Assembly: GCF_000518185.1 (NCBI RefSeq)
Contig: NZ_JADC01000011.1
Span: forward strand, 62,001-126,000
Length of the DNA: 64,000 bases
DNA from: Bartonella clarridgeiae ATCC 51734
GTDB taxonomy: Bacteria > Pseudomonadota > Alphaproteobacteria > Rhizobiales > Rhizobiaceae
Direction of reading: 5' to 3'
Made by a program: the position numbers and the translations under genes. Every line of letters starts with the position of its first letter. Position 1 is the stretch's first letter. The notes below the pieces were generated by a model. It was not told where the DNA came from. It saw nothing but the letters and a program-made list of their open reading frames with translations, and did no database searches. This document shows, piece after piece, positions 51,692-61,576 of this stretch.

Positions 51692-52222
51692 TTTCGCTTT
51701 CTAAAGATCCTCTTTAAAAATAAGAATTATAAATATATTCAATCCTATATTTATGAACAATCACGAAATAATTTAGAATGGAAATTCTCAAAGGCTATAG
51801 GAATATAAACATCCGAATGGCTTTTATTCCTCTAATTTTAAATTAAAGAATGCACTCAGACACTAAAGAATCGACCGATCTAATGCTCTATGATATTTTT
51901 ACGAAAATGGTTTGGACAGCATAAACTTTTTAAAACTTCCTTCACAATTTCGTTATTTATAAAATAATTCAGCTTAGTTTACGAATATCTCTTCCTATAA
52001 ATTCATCCTAAAATCAATTTTCCCCATTGACGTCTGATATATTTCCCGCAGTATAAAAACAAAAAGACCATTTTAAACAAAAATGTAAAATATTTTTTTA
52101 TCTCGTATATGAACATTCTGATAAACACTGTAATACCTATTGTATGAGTGTTTTTTATTTTTATATACTCCTAATGAAAAAATTGTGCTAATTGTAAAGA
52201 TATTATCCAAAGGTATTAAAAT

Positions 52223-53077
52223 TTGATAAAAAAAGCATTTTGGTATAGCTACCGTATTTTTGTCAATGCAGTGAGTCATTATTTACGTGATAATGGGAAT
52301 GCTTTTGCGAGTCATGTTGCACTTTCTGGACTTTTAGCATTTTTTCCTTTTTTTATTTTTGGGACATCTCTTGCTAGTTTTCTGGGGGCATTTAAATATA
52401 CACCGCAAAAAATTGAAGCACTTGTACAGTTGTTGCCGGATGCGATTGCAGAACCTCTTTCCAAAGAGATTATTACTGTTCTAACCACACAAAGGGGAGA
52501 TTTATTAACGCTTTCAGTTATTGGAGCAGCTTATTTTGCTTCAAATGGTGTGGGTGCTTTGCGTATAGCATTAAATAAAGCTTACCGTGTTATTGATCGG
52601 CGCAGTTTATTTTTTTGTCGTTTTCAAAGTTTGTTTTTCGTAATTATTGGAACAGTAGGTCTTGTCGCTATTAGCTTTTTATTGGTTTTAGCACCTTTAC
52701 TGATTAAAATTATGCAAAACTATTCTTCCCACATCACTGAATATATTGGTATAATTCGTTTATGGCGTTATATAATTGCGATAGTTGTTCTTCTTACGAG
52801 TCTTTTAATTGTTCATAAATGGTTGCCCGCAGGACAGCGGAAATTGATAGATATTTTACCAGGTATTTTAGTAACAATATTTGTTTGGTTTTTAACCTCA
52901 ATTGCTTTTGCACAATATTTAACAATGTTCAATTATACTTCTACTTATGCAGGATTAACTTCTATTATGGTCGCAATTATTTTTCTGTACATATTAAGCG
53001 CGATTTTTATTTTAGGAGGAGAAATAAATGCAGCAATTATGTTTTATCGTGATCATTCACAACGCGCAAATAAATAA
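52223..53077 (+). CDS. YihY/virulence factor BrkB-family inner-membrane protein
   Basis: A 284-residue polytopic protein of the YihY/BrkB family (often called ribonuclease BN, a misassigned name). About six transmembrane helices are visible. Family motifs are the early NAFASHVALSGLLAFFPFF, the PDAIAEPLSKEI stretch, the SNGVGALRIALNKAYRV segment and YAGLTSIMVAIIFLY near the end. The start is TTG 52223 with AAAGG nine bases upstream. Function is unknown. It is the first gene to the right of the proposed origin. Confidence 0.88.
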   Translation: MIKKAFWYSYRIFVNAVSHYLRDNGNAFASHVALSGLLAFFPFFIFGTSLASFLGAFKYTPQKIEALVQLLPDAIAEPLSKEIITVLTTQRGDLLTLSVIGAAYFASNGVGALRIALNKAYRVIDRRSLFFCRFQSLFFVIIGTVGLVAISFLLVLAPLLIKIMQNYSSHITEYIGIIRLWRYIIAIVVLLTSLLIVHKWLPAGQRKLIDILPGILVTIFVWFLTSIAFAQYLTMFNYTSTYAGLTSIMVAIIFLYILSAIFILGGEINAAIMFYRDHSQRANK

Positions 53078-53566
53078 GGTAATTTTAGATTGATTAAAAA
53101 CAAAAGACAAACACAAAAAAACTCACATCACTTTGGGGAATGGATAATATTGATTATAGTCCTATAAAAATCTGAAATTTACCAGGGTATAAAACTGTCA
53201 TCAGCTACAAAATGTTTATTGTAGCAAATTTTTTTTCCATTCTAGATAACTCTTTATTACAGCAGAGATTTTTAATGAAAAGCCTAATTATACAGATAAC
53301 AAGATTGTAAATTATAGTTATGAAATTAATCTCATTTTCACAATTAAAATCTCTTTGGTATTGTAAGTTATGCAGGCTGAGCAAATGTGCCTTTCACCAA
53401 TGAGATATAGTCTTTATGCGAGATTGATTGGTCAAGTTAATATATAAGATCTGTAAGGATAAAACAATTTGATAGATGAATCTTACCTTTTTCATTGCAA
53501 GGATCGCTCTACTTTATTTATCAGTACTAGATTTAATCATAATACTACGCTTCAAAAATCACACAG
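53078..53566. other. Convergent AT-rich spacer after yihY
   Basis: A 489-base gap between converging yihY and tlpA genes. I see no gene, RNA or strong hairpin. A DnaA-like TTATCCATT occurs on the minus strand near 53145, but the strand-composition switch appears to lie left of yihY, so this gap is a weaker origin candidate. Confidence 0.5.
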
Positions 53567-54268
53567 CTATAAATTTTCTTCAATGACTGCTTTTATAAGT
53601 GCTTTGGCATCATCATTAGCCCATGGAGCAGCTCCGTTAAACGAAGCAATAAGATAACCATTTTTACTTATTAGAAATGTAATAGGCAAACCTAAAGCGA
53701 GTCCTTTTTTTCTAATATTCTGAAAAATGTTCATCGTGCTATCGCGATAATAAACTAAATTATCAGCATGAGCATTGCTTAAAAACTTTTGAATTTTTTC
53801 AGAAGAAGTATTTTTATCGATATTAATAGCTATAACATCGAAATTATTTCCCCCCATATCACGTTTTAATTGTGCTAATTCTGGCATTTCTGCACGACAA
53901 GGTGCACACCAAATAGCCCATAAATTGACGAGTATTGGTTTTCCTATAAATTCAGACAATTTATGATCTTTCCCTTCAATATCTTTAAAAGAAAATTGGT
54001 TCATATCATAGGGAGTATCAGAAAATCGCATATGTGTAAAAAAGCCTTTTGCTACTTTTTTGATTGCTCCTATTTTCTCCATTTGTATTTTTTTGTTGAG
54101 ATCTATTTCTTGAGCTTTTGCTTCTGAAATAAAATTTGGAAAAAGTGCTCTTCTATTGCTATTTTGATTGATTGTTGCGTATAAAATTAAAGCAATGATA
54201 AAAAATATAAGAAAGGATTGTGTTTTCTTATTCTTATTTTTTCGGCTGATAAAAATTTGAGGGATCAT
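53567..54268 (-). CDS. tlpA: TlpA-type thiol:disulfide oxidoreductase
   Basis: A 233-residue membrane-anchored periplasmic thioredoxin. A basic N-terminus is followed by a transmembrane helix (about 18-34) and a thioredoxin domain with active site WCAPC in NLWAIWCAPCRAEMPEL (about 110-126) and the cis-Pro region GLPITFLIS. It likely reduces periplasmic partners, such as apocytochrome c or CuA sites in related TlpA proteins. It is divergent from argH across 33 bases, a usual rhizobial arrangement, so both share a short control region. Confidence 0.9.
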   Translation of the reverse strand: MIPQIFISRKNKNKKTQSFLIFFIIALILYATINQNSNRRALFPNFISEAKAQEIDLNKKIQMEKIGAIKKVAKGFFTHMRFSDTPYDMNQFSFKDIEGKDHKLSEFIGKPILVNLWAIWCAPCRAEMPELAQLKRDMGGNNFDVIAINIDKNTSSEKIQKFLSNAHADNLVYYRDSTMNIFQNIRKKGLALGLPITFLISKNGYLIASFNGAAPWANDDAKALIKAVIEENL

Positions 54269-54301
54269 AATTTTTGTCCTTTTAATAGGTGCTTTTAAAG
54301 T

Positions 54302-55702
54302 ATGACAGATAAGAAATTAAAAAACCAGATGTGGGGTGGCCGATTTAAAGCAGGACCTGCTGCAATTATGGAAGAAATTAACGCTTCAATTGATTTTGAT
54401 CAAAAACTTTATCGACAAGATATTGAAGGTTCACTTTCTCATGTAGCGATGTTAGCGCAAACAAAGATCATTTCGCAATCCGATTATGAAAAAATTACCC
54501 ATGGTTTAAAGAAGATTCGTCAAGAAATTGAAATGGGTACATTCATATTTTCAAGAAAACTTGAAGATATTCATATGAATATTGAAGCACGGCTGAGTGA
54601 ATTAATCGGTCCTGTTGCAGGGCGTTTGCATATAGCACGTTCACGTAATGATCAAGTCGCCGTTGATTTTCGTTTGTGGATACGAGAAGAAATGGAAAAA
54701 ATGGTACAAATATTAAAAGGATTGATAGAACAATTGCTGATTCGAGCAGAACAACATGTCGATACTTTTATGCCAGGTTTTACGCATCTACAAACTGCAC
54801 AACCAGTCACATTTGGTCACTATATGATGGCTTACGTTGAAATGTTTAGTCGAGATTTATCGCGTATGCGTGACGCAATCGAACGAATGAATGAATCCCC
54901 CTTAGGGGCTGCTGCTTTAGCGGGTACAGGCTTTCCGATTGATCGTTTTATGACAGCAGAAGCACTGGGTTTTCGTGAGCCAACACGCAATTCAATTGAT
55001 AGTGTTTCTGATCGTGATTTTGCACTAGAATTTTTAAGCGTTGGTACTCTTTGTGCCATGCATCTCTCACGTTTAGCAGAAGAAATTGTTCTTTGGTCGA
55101 GTGCACAATTTCATTTTATTCGTTTGTCAGATGCTTTTTCAACGGGTTCATCTATTATGCCACAAAAGAGAAATCCCGATGCTGCCGAGCTTATACGAGC
55201 CAAAACAGGACGGTTAAATGGGGCTTTGATTGGACTTTTAACGGTAATGAAGGGCTTACCCCTTGCTTATTCAAAAGATATGCAGGAAGATAAAGAATAT
55301 GTATTTGATGGGGCTTTGAGTTTGGAATTATCACTAGCAGCAATGAGAGGAATTATTGGTGATCTTGAAGTTAATAAAGAAACCATGAAACAAGCAGCTA
55401 ATTTTGGATATGCAACAGCGACTGATTTAGCCGATTGGCTTGTCCGTGAATTAGGACTTCCTTTTCGTGAGGCACACCATATTACAGGGTGTATTGTGGC
55501 ACTAGCGGAAAAAAAACAGTGCACTCTTAATGAATTACAATTAATTGAACTTCAAATGATACATCCAGATATCAATGCAACCATTTTTGACGTTTTGACA
55601 GTTGAGAAATCGGTTGAAAGTCGGAAAAGTTTTGGTGGAACAGCACCTTCAGAAGTGCTGCGTCAGATTGCTTATTGGAAAAAGCGCCTTATAACCGCTT
55701 AA
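54302..55702 (+). CDS. argH: Argininosuccinate lyase
   Basis: A 466-residue enzyme that splits argininosuccinate into arginine and fumarate. The fumarase superfamily signature [12 protein letters not shown] lies at about 282-293. The N-terminal WGGRF and the active-site regions [15 protein letters not shown] and [16 protein letters not shown] are intact. An AGGTG sits upstream of ATG 54302. It is first in an operon-like series with lptM and lysA, linking arginine and lysine/DAP metabolism. Confidence 0.97.
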   Translation: MTDKKLKNQMWGGRFKAGPAAIMEEINASIDFDQKLYRQDIEGSLSHVAMLAQTKIISQSDYEKITHGLKKIRQEIEMGTFIFSRKLEDIHMNIEARLSELIGPVAGRLHIARSRNDQVAVDFRLWIREEMEKMVQILKGLIEQLLIRAEQHVDTFMPGFTHLQTAQPVTFGHYMMAYVEMFSRDLSRMRDAIERMNESPLGAAALAGTGFPIDRFMTAEALGFREPTRNSIDSVSDRDFALEFLSVGTLCAMHLSRLAEEIVLWSSAQFHFIRLSDAFSTGSSIMPQKRNPDAAELIRAKTGRLNGALIGLLTVMKGLPLAYSKDMQEDKEYVFDGALSLELSLAAMRGIIGDLEVNKETMKQAANFGYATATDLADWLVRELGLPFREAHHITGCIVALAEKKQCTLNELQLIELQMIHPDINATIFDVLTVEKSVESRKSFGGTAPSEVLRQIAYWKKRLITA

Positions 55703-55765
55703 GTAATTTTATTTTTTAATGCAAAAACAATACAGACAAGATATCTATATAATGGAAAAAAGTGT

Positions 55766-55945
55766 ATGATAACCATTATAAAAAATTTAATAATTGTTCT
55801 TTTTTGCAGTGTTGTTATAATTAGCTGTGGACGTAGAGAAATAATAGATTTACCATCTTCAATGATGATAAAGTCTTCGCAAGAAGCATTTGTTTCTAAA
55901 AGCAAAGCAGATAAACCTTTTATTCTTGATCCGTTGATACAATAG
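55766..55945 (+). CDS. Small lipoprotein between argH and lysA (LptM-like)
   Basis: A 59-residue protein with a short basic start, a hydrophobic core IIKNLIIVLFCSVVIISC and a lipobox Cys (IISC, about 21) followed by GRR. The mature part is about 38 residues and ends PFILDPLIQ. It resembles the small lipoproteins (LptM/YifL type) commonly found just before lysA, which help assemble the LptD translocon in E. coli. GGA sits before ATG 55766, and the stop is eight bases before lysA. Assignment rests on position, size and lipobox rather than on detailed identity. Confidence 0.78.
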   Translation: MITIIKNLIIVLFCSVVIISCGRREIIDLPSSMMIKSSQEAFVSKSKADKPFILDPLIQ

Positions 55946-55953
55946 AGGTTTTT

Positions 55954-57228
55954 ATGCATTTCTTTTCTTATCATCAAGGCGAACTCCACGCTGAAGATCT
56001 TTCCATTTCTACGCTAGCGCAGGATATAGGAACACCTTTTTATTGTTACTCAGCTCGTGCACTTATTACAAATTTTGAAAACTATCAGAATGCATTTCGA
56101 GATATGCCTTATTTGATTGCTTATGCTGTCAAAGCTAATTCTAATCAAGCGATTTTGCGGCTCTTGGCACGAAGTGGAGCAGGAGCTGATATAGTATCAG
56201 AAGGTGAACTGCGACGTGCACTTTCTGCTGGGATCCCTGCTCATAAGATTGTTTATTCTGGTGTTGGCAAAACAATTAAAGAGATTGATTTTGCTCTTGC
56301 ACAAGATATTCGTTGTTTTAATGTTGAATCAGAACCAGAACTTGAACAATTATCAGCGCGCGCTGTCGCCCTTTCGACAACAGCACGTATCTCATTAAGG
56401 ATTAACCCAGATGTGGATGCAAAAACTCATAAAAAAATCACAACAGGCAAATCTGAAAATAAATTCGGTATTCCACTCTCATCAGCACGGGAAGTGTATA
56501 AAAAAGCAGCTCAACTACCTGGTTTATATGTCTGTGGTGTAGATATACATATTGGCAGTCAGATTTGCAATTTAAAGCCCTTTGAAAATGCATTTATTAT
56601 TACTGCAGATTTTGTACGTCAGTTGTGGGGTGATGGCTGTGCTATAACCCATGTTGATATTGGAGGAGGACTTGGAATTTCTTATGGTGCTGAACATTAT
56701 TCACTACCCTCTCCTTTTGATTATGCAGCGCTCGTTAGAAAACATATTGCACCTTTAGGGATCAATATTATCCTAGAACCTGGACGTAGTATTGTTGGTG
56801 AAGCTGGTATATTAGTAACATCTGTTATAAATTTAAAAAGGGGAAAAGAGCGCAATTTTTTTATTGTTGATGCAGCGATGAATGATTTCATTCGTCCAAC
56901 ACTTTATGAAGCTTGGCAGAATGTTCTACTGGTGAAAGAAGCACCAATGGACGCTTTGCTTATCAATGCAGATGTTGTTGGTCCTATTTGTGAAACTGGT
57001 GATTATTTAGGATTGAATCGTTCTTTGCCAATATTGTCAGCAGGAGATCTTTTGGCAGTTACAGGAGCCGGCGCTTATGGTGCGGTAATGTCAAATACTT
57101 ATAATAGCCGACTTTTAATCCCAGAAGTTTTAGTGCAAGGCGCGCGTTATGCGGTTGTTCGTCCACGTCTTGATTATGCACAATTGATAAATCTCGATCG
57201 GATTCCAAATTGGATTGAAAATTTTTAA
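55954..57228 (+). CDS. lysA: Diaminopimelate decarboxylase
   Basis: A 424-residue PLP enzyme making L-lysine from meso-diaminopimelate. The PLP Lys is in IAYAVKANSNQAIL (about 52), the HIGSQI and GGGLGISYG motifs are present, and the C-terminal ICETGDYLG and GAYGAVMSNTYNSR segments supply active-site Cys/Glu and Tyr. An AGAGG precedes ATG 55954. It follows the small lipoprotein gene by eight bases and is followed by a 114-base gap. Confidence 0.97.
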   Translation: MHFFSYHQGELHAEDLSISTLAQDIGTPFYCYSARALITNFENYQNAFRDMPYLIAYAVKANSNQAILRLLARSGAGADIVSEGELRRALSAGIPAHKIVYSGVGKTIKEIDFALAQDIRCFNVESEPELEQLSARAVALSTTARISLRINPDVDAKTHKKITTGKSENKFGIPLSSAREVYKKAAQLPGLYVCGVDIHIGSQICNLKPFENAFIITADFVRQLWGDGCAITHVDIGGGLGISYGAEHYSLPSPFDYAALVRKHIAPLGINIILEPGRSIVGEAGILVTSVINLKRGKERNFFIVDAAMNDFIRPTLYEAWQNVLLVKEAPMDALLINADVVGPICETGDYLGLNRSLPILSAGDLLAVTGAGAYGAVMSNTYNSRLLIPEVLVQGARYAVVRPRLDYAQLINLDRIPNWIENF

Positions 57229-57342
57229 ATGTCTTGGTCTTATTTCCACTTAACTCTGATGAAACAATTTATTTTCTGAAAATTATTTTGTATGAATCTT
57301 ATGATTTAACGTACTGCTATAAAAAAGGGTAAATGTTTATCT

Positions 57343-59760
57343 ATGAAAAATAAAAACACCAAAAGTTTTTCAGAACTAAAGCTTTTGTTTGTGCGTATTC
57401 TTGTTTGGTGTATCATATTTTATGAGCGAATATGGCCACGATTATTACCGTTTTTTCTTACTCTGAGCCTTTTGTGTTCGCTTAGTTGGTTTGGCATTTT
57501 CAATGCTCTTAATTATTGGGCACATTTATTTCTTCTGTGGCTTGTACTTTTTATAGCGGTAGGGAGCCTTTTTTTGCTTTTCGGTTTCCGTTTTCCTACA
57601 ATAAAAGATATCAATGACTATATTGAACGAACGAATGATCTTAAACACCAACCTTTAAATGTTCAAGCGGATCGTTTATACTCTGACGATGAAGGAGATA
57701 TAACTGCAAGCATTTGGCGTGAACATCAGCGCCGTATGGCAGAGCAATTACATCATTTGCAAATTAGGTTAGTTTATCTCAAGAGTGCATCCTATGATCC
57801 TATGGCTCTTAGGAGTGTGTTTGTTTTATTGTGTGTTTGTGCTTTTAGTTTTTCTTTTGGTTCATCAGGTGGACGTTTAACAGATGCATTTGATTTTCGT
57901 CCTACTGTTGACGAAACATTAATGCGGATTGATGCTTGGGTTATACCACCTGCTTATACAGGAATTGCCCCCATTTATCTAACACGAAGTGAAACAACAC
58001 AGTTTACAATTCCTGAAGGGAGTCAAATTGTTGTGCGTGTTGCTAATGGTGCTGGTGTTACAGTAACGGCAATTTCTGAAGAGGATGGACAAAAAATTTC
58101 ACTCACTAAGAAAAATGAACAATCGACTTTAAATGACTCAATTGTGCTTTTTGAAACACATTTAGAGCGTTCAATATATTTATCTTTATCGTCGCGGCAT
58201 AAGGAAAAAAAATGGCATTTACAGATGATTAAAGATCAATTACCGACAATTCGCTGGTCAGAAAAACCAGGGCGAATTTTATCTGGATCATTAGAATTGC
58301 AATATGAAATGAGTGATGATTATGGAGTTACAAATGCTTTTGCTGAAATAGAACCTTTTTTTGATCAGAAAAAAAATAGCTCTCTCATTTATAAGGCACC
58401 TGAAATAAAACTTCTTTTAGCGCGTGGTGGAAAAGGTAAAATGCGAATGGTACAAGATTTATCAAGCCATCCATGGGCTGGTTCGGAAGTAAAAATCACT
58501 CTGGTAGCAAAAGATGATGCCGGTCAACAGGGACGCAGCAAAACTTTTATTATGACATTACCACAGCGTATTTTTGCAAATCCTGTTGCGCGTGCAGTCA
58601 GTGAACAACGTCGTTTATTGGCTCTTAATGCATCTGCACGCGAGCATGTACTTGATATGCTTTTTGCTTTGCTTTTGCACCCAGAAAATGGTCTTCAAGA
58701 TACAACCCATTTTCTTCTCTTACAAAGTGCATGGACAAGACTCTCTATGGCACAAACAGAGGATCAATTGCGAGATATCGTTGATTATTTATGGAACATT
58801 GCTTTAGGAATTGAAGATGATCAGTTTGAGTCTGCTCAACAGAGATTAAAACAAGCACAGGCTGCTCTCCGTGATGCATTGCGCCATGGTGCTTCAGCTA
58901 CCGAAATTGAGCGGCTTATGGCAGACTTACGACAAGCTGTAAATGATTATATCAATGCTTTAGCTGAAAAGGCGCCAGAAGATAAAGATTCGATAGAATC
59001 TAATCTTTCTACAGATAAATTACAGAAAAAGCTGAATTCGATTGAGGAAATGGCTAAAATGGGTTCTTCTTCTGCAGCTGAACAGCTTTTAGCCGAAATT
59101 GAACAAACACTTGATCATTTGCAGGTACGAAAAAGTCATCAAACAAATGAGCAAAATAATAACCAAACGATACAGATGAAAAAAAAGATGGATCAACTTG
59201 GTGATTTAATGCGCCGTCAGCAAGAAATTCTCAATGATACACACAATTTAGAAACAGAGCAGCAACATGGAAACACTGTTCCGAAAGTACAGAGTGAATC
59301 CTTGAAAAAACGCCAGAATGAGTTGCAATCTGAATTATCGATATTGAAAAAAGAATTGACAGTACAAGGATTTGGACAAAGCGATGCATTGGCAGAAGCA
59401 GAAGAAAAAATGAATTCTGCAGGAGATGCTTTTGATAAGCAAGATTATGAGTTTTCAATACAAAATCAATCAGATGCTTTAGAAGCTTTACGACAAGGTG
59501 CACAAAATGTATTAAAAAAGATGCGTGAGATGCTTAATAAAGCAGAAGATAATCAGAATTCTATTTATAATCCTAAAGATCCATTAGGGCGTCCACTTTC
59601 CCCAGAAATTGGCCAAAAACAAGAAGATGTGATTGAACCAAAAGAAAATGATAGGATGCGCGCACGGCAAATTTTGGATGAAATTCGCAAACGTCTTAAC
59701 AATGAGCATATTTCAGAAGAAGAAAAGAATTATCTTGAAAGGTTACTTCATTTTAATTGA
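57343..59760 (+). CDS. DUF4175 (TIGR02302) large membrane protein
   Basis: An 805-residue protein of the alphaproteobacterial family DUF4175, function unknown. Two or three N-terminal membrane helices (about 30-50, 58-85 and 160-180) precede a beta-rich periplasmic part (about 185-400, with IDAWVIPPAYTG) and a long C-terminal coiled coil (about 430-720) very rich in Gln, Glu, Leu and Lys. The C-terminal tail includes DPLGRP (about 747), typical of the family. It follows lysA as in many rhizobia. Length is close to the family's norm of about 850. Confidence 0.86.
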   Translation: MKNKNTKSFSELKLLFVRILVWCIIFYERIWPRLLPFFLTLSLLCSLSWFGIFNALNYWAHLFLLWLVLFIAVGSLFLLFGFRFPTIKDINDYIERTNDLKHQPLNVQADRLYSDDEGDITASIWREHQRRMAEQLHHLQIRLVYLKSASYDPMALRSVFVLLCVCAFSFSFGSSGGRLTDAFDFRPTVDETLMRIDAWVIPPAYTGIAPIYLTRSETTQFTIPEGSQIVVRVANGAGVTVTAISEEDGQKISLTKKNEQSTLNDSIVLFETHLERSIYLSLSSRHKEKKWHLQMIKDQLPTIRWSEKPGRILSGSLELQYEMSDDYGVTNAFAEIEPFFDQKKNSSLIYKAPEIKLLLARGGKGKMRMVQDLSSHPWAGSEVKITLVAKDDAGQQGRSKTFIMTLPQRIFANPVARAVSEQRRLLALNASAREHVLDMLFALLLHPENGLQDTTHFLLLQSAWTRLSMAQTEDQLRDIVDYLWNIALGIEDDQFESAQQRLKQAQAALRDALRHGASATEIERLMADLRQAVNDYINALAEKAPEDKDSIESNLSTDKLQKKLNSIEEMAKMGSSSAAEQLLAEIEQTLDHLQVRKSHQTNEQNNNQTIQMKKKMDQLGDLMRRQQEILNDTHNLETEQQHGNTVPKVQSESLKKRQNELQSELSILKKELTVQGFGQSDALAEAEEKMNSAGDAFDKQDYEFSIQNQSDALEALRQGAQNVLKKMREMLNKAEDNQNSIYNPKDPLGRPLSPEIGQKQEDVIEPKENDRMRARQILDEIRKRLNNEHISEEEKNYLERLLHFN

Positions 59761-59984
59761 GAAGGAATTCCTTATCACTCCTTGGAAAAAGCATATTGCG
59801 AGTTATTATGAATAAAAAACTACTAAAAAATAATAATAAAGTTCAGTACTCGTAATACAGAAAACTATAAAATAATTTGCACTGCTATGCTTTTAAGATA
59901 ATTTAGATTAAAGAAATTAAAGATTAAGATTTTTCTTCTTGAGACAAAAAAGCAAAATGCCATATAAACTAAGTATGTGAAAAT

Positions 59985-60758
59985 TTGCGATACTTGAAAT
60001 TTGTTTCTAAACGGTATTTTAAATTGGATATAATTACATTAAAAGATTTTTATACTTCTACGCTCGGTATGCGCGTACAAATGACGCTTTGTGATCAATT
60101 AAATGCTTTTTGGCCTAATCTTATTGATAAACGGATTATGGGCCTTGGTTATGCACTTCCTTATCTTTCTGTATTACGTAAACGTGCAAAACAATGTTAT
60201 GCCTTTATGCCTGCTAGCCAAGGAGCATCGCCTTGGCCTTGTTCTGATAAAGTTGCTACAGCACTTGTTTTTGAAGAAGATTTACCTCTTCCTGATGCTT
60301 CAATTGATTGTGTTTTATTGGTACATGCACTTGAATACACAGAAAATTCACGCCAAACACTAAATGAAATATGGCGTATTTTGATTCCTAATGGCCGGCT
60401 CATTATTATTGTTCCCAATCGCTGTGGATTATGGGCACGTAATGATCACACACCTTTTGGCTATGGCGAACCTTATAGCCGACAACAAGTAGTCCGTTTA
60501 TTTCAAGAAACTAATTTTATTATTGAATCAGTACAAGAAGTTGTACATTATATGCCTTCTTCAAGCTATGTATCGCGGTTATTTTCATTTTTTTATGAGT
60601 CATTGGCCAGCCATATTTTTCCTTATTTTGGTGGACTTTTAATGTGTTCGGCACAAAAACGTGTCTATCAAGATTTATTGGTGCACTGTCGTCAGTCACG
60701 ACGCGTTTTTATTCCTACGTTAACACCACAAACGTGTGAAAGAGATACATCATTCTGA
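59985..60758 (+). CDS. SAM-dependent methyltransferase (type 11-like)
   Basis: A protein of up to 257 residues. It has a class I methyltransferase fold: RIMGLGYALPYL near residue 50 stands in for the glycine-rich SAM loop, LPLPDASIDCVLLVHALEYTE (about 100) is the acidic and motif-II region, and LNEIWRILIPNGRLIIIVPNR (about 128-148) is motif III. The ORF opens with TTG 59985; a TTG at 60024 (LDIITLKDFY) gives a more typical N-terminus. Substrate unknown. It resembles the methyltransferase beside gloB in relatives, but gloB is not here. Confidence 0.8.
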   Translation: MRYLKFVSKRYFKLDIITLKDFYTSTLGMRVQMTLCDQLNAFWPNLIDKRIMGLGYALPYLSVLRKRAKQCYAFMPASQGASPWPCSDKVATALVFEEDLPLPDASIDCVLLVHALEYTENSRQTLNEIWRILIPNGRLIIIVPNRCGLWARNDHTPFGYGEPYSRQQVVRLFQETNFIIESVQEVVHYMPSSSYVSRLFSFFYESLASHIFPYFGGLLMCSAQKRVYQDLLVHCRQSRRVFIPTLTPQTCERDTSF

Positions 60759-60826
60759 TTCGATTTTTTATTCTGAAAAACTTACGTGACCCAAACTTTA
60801 TTTAAAACAATGGGCGCGCAATACAC

Positions 60827-61510
60827 TTAAATGTTCAAACGATATCTATTATTATCGGTAATAAGAATTTTTGCATTAGAAGGATCTTTTTCAATTTTTT
60901 TGCGCAAACGGTAGATATGGGTTTCTAATGTATGGGTGATTATATTTGCATTATAGCCCCAAATGTGTTCCAATAATGTTTCACGATTTACATTTTGGTT
61001 TCTGGTCTCATAAAGATATTTAAGAATTGCTGCTTCCTTTTCTGTGAGGCGGACTTCATTATTCTGTTGATCAATGAGAAGTTTCTCCCTCGTTTTAAAA
61101 GTGTAAGGGCCAATATAAAAAATTGCATCTTCATTGTGTTCATATTGGCGTAATTGGACGCGAATGCGAGCTAAAAGCACTGAAAAACGAAAGGGTTTTG
61201 TTACGTAATCATTAGCGCCCATCTTAAGACCTAAAATGGTATCGCAATCTGTATCACAATTAGTGATCATAATAATGGGAGCACGAAATCCTTGAGAGCG
61301 TAATTTTTTGACAGCTTCACGACCGTCAAAATCGGGAAGTTCGATACCAAAAATAGCTAAATCAACATTTTCTTTTTGAGCTATTGTGATCCCTATTTCA
61401 GCAGTTTTTGCTTGAAGCACTTTAAATTCTTTATGAATTTGCAATTGTTCTACAAGAATAGGACGAAGATCATTATCATCCTCAACAATTAAAAGGGTAT
61501 GGTCGTTCAT
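60827..61510 (-). CDS. OmpR-type response regulator, CenR/OtpR-like
   Basis: A 227-residue regulator with an N-terminal receiver domain and a C-terminal winged helix (about 130-225) containing RLTEKEAAILKYLYE and LETHIYRLRKKIE. Sequence and neighbourhood resemble CenR (OtpR in Brucella), an essential envelope regulator. The acidic pocket EDD (10-12), the Thr in MITN and the Lys in VTKPF are kept. The phospho-acceptor is not: where LxxxD is expected, the protein reads AIFGIELPDFDG, so Gly55 (GGT, 61346-61348) replaces Asp. It probably works without phosphorylation, unless the change is a sequencing error. Confidence 0.85.
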   Translation of the reverse strand: MNDHTLLIVEDDNDLRPILVEQLQIHKEFKVLQAKTAEIGITIAQKENVDLAIFGIELPDFDGREAVKKLRSQGFRAPIIMITNCDTDCDTILGLKMGANDYVTKPFRFSVLLARIRVQLRQYEHNEDAIFYIGPYTFKTREKLLIDQQNNEVRLTEKEAAILKYLYETRNQNVNRETLLEHIWGYNANIITHTLETHIYRLRKKIEKDPSNAKILITDNNRYRLNI

Positions 61511-61576
61511 TTTTTTCCTATAAGGTATATTTACATTCCAATTGGATGGAAAATAATTTCATAAAAATAAGAGTGC

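Larger units (their letters stand above)
51454..52222. other. Proposed chromosomal replication origin (oriC)
   Basis: A 769-base, very AT-rich gene-free stretch between divergent mic60-like and yihY genes. Strand composition flips across it: + strand samples to the left are C-rich (G17/C29 at 44161-44280; G8/C20 at 14041-14100) and to the right G-rich (G32/C24 at 54841-54960; G15/C9 at 60901-60960), in genes of both orientations. It contains a perfect CtrA-type box, a near box, a repeated 14-mer, one GANTC site (GAATC near 51870) and one-mismatch DnaA boxes at 51751-51759 and 52203-52211. The counts are by hand on short samples. Confidence 0.6.

Noticed and set aside
53469-53657. Open frame overlapping the tlpA 3' end
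   Set aside because: It runs antisense into tlpA, has no family similarity and no support as a gene.
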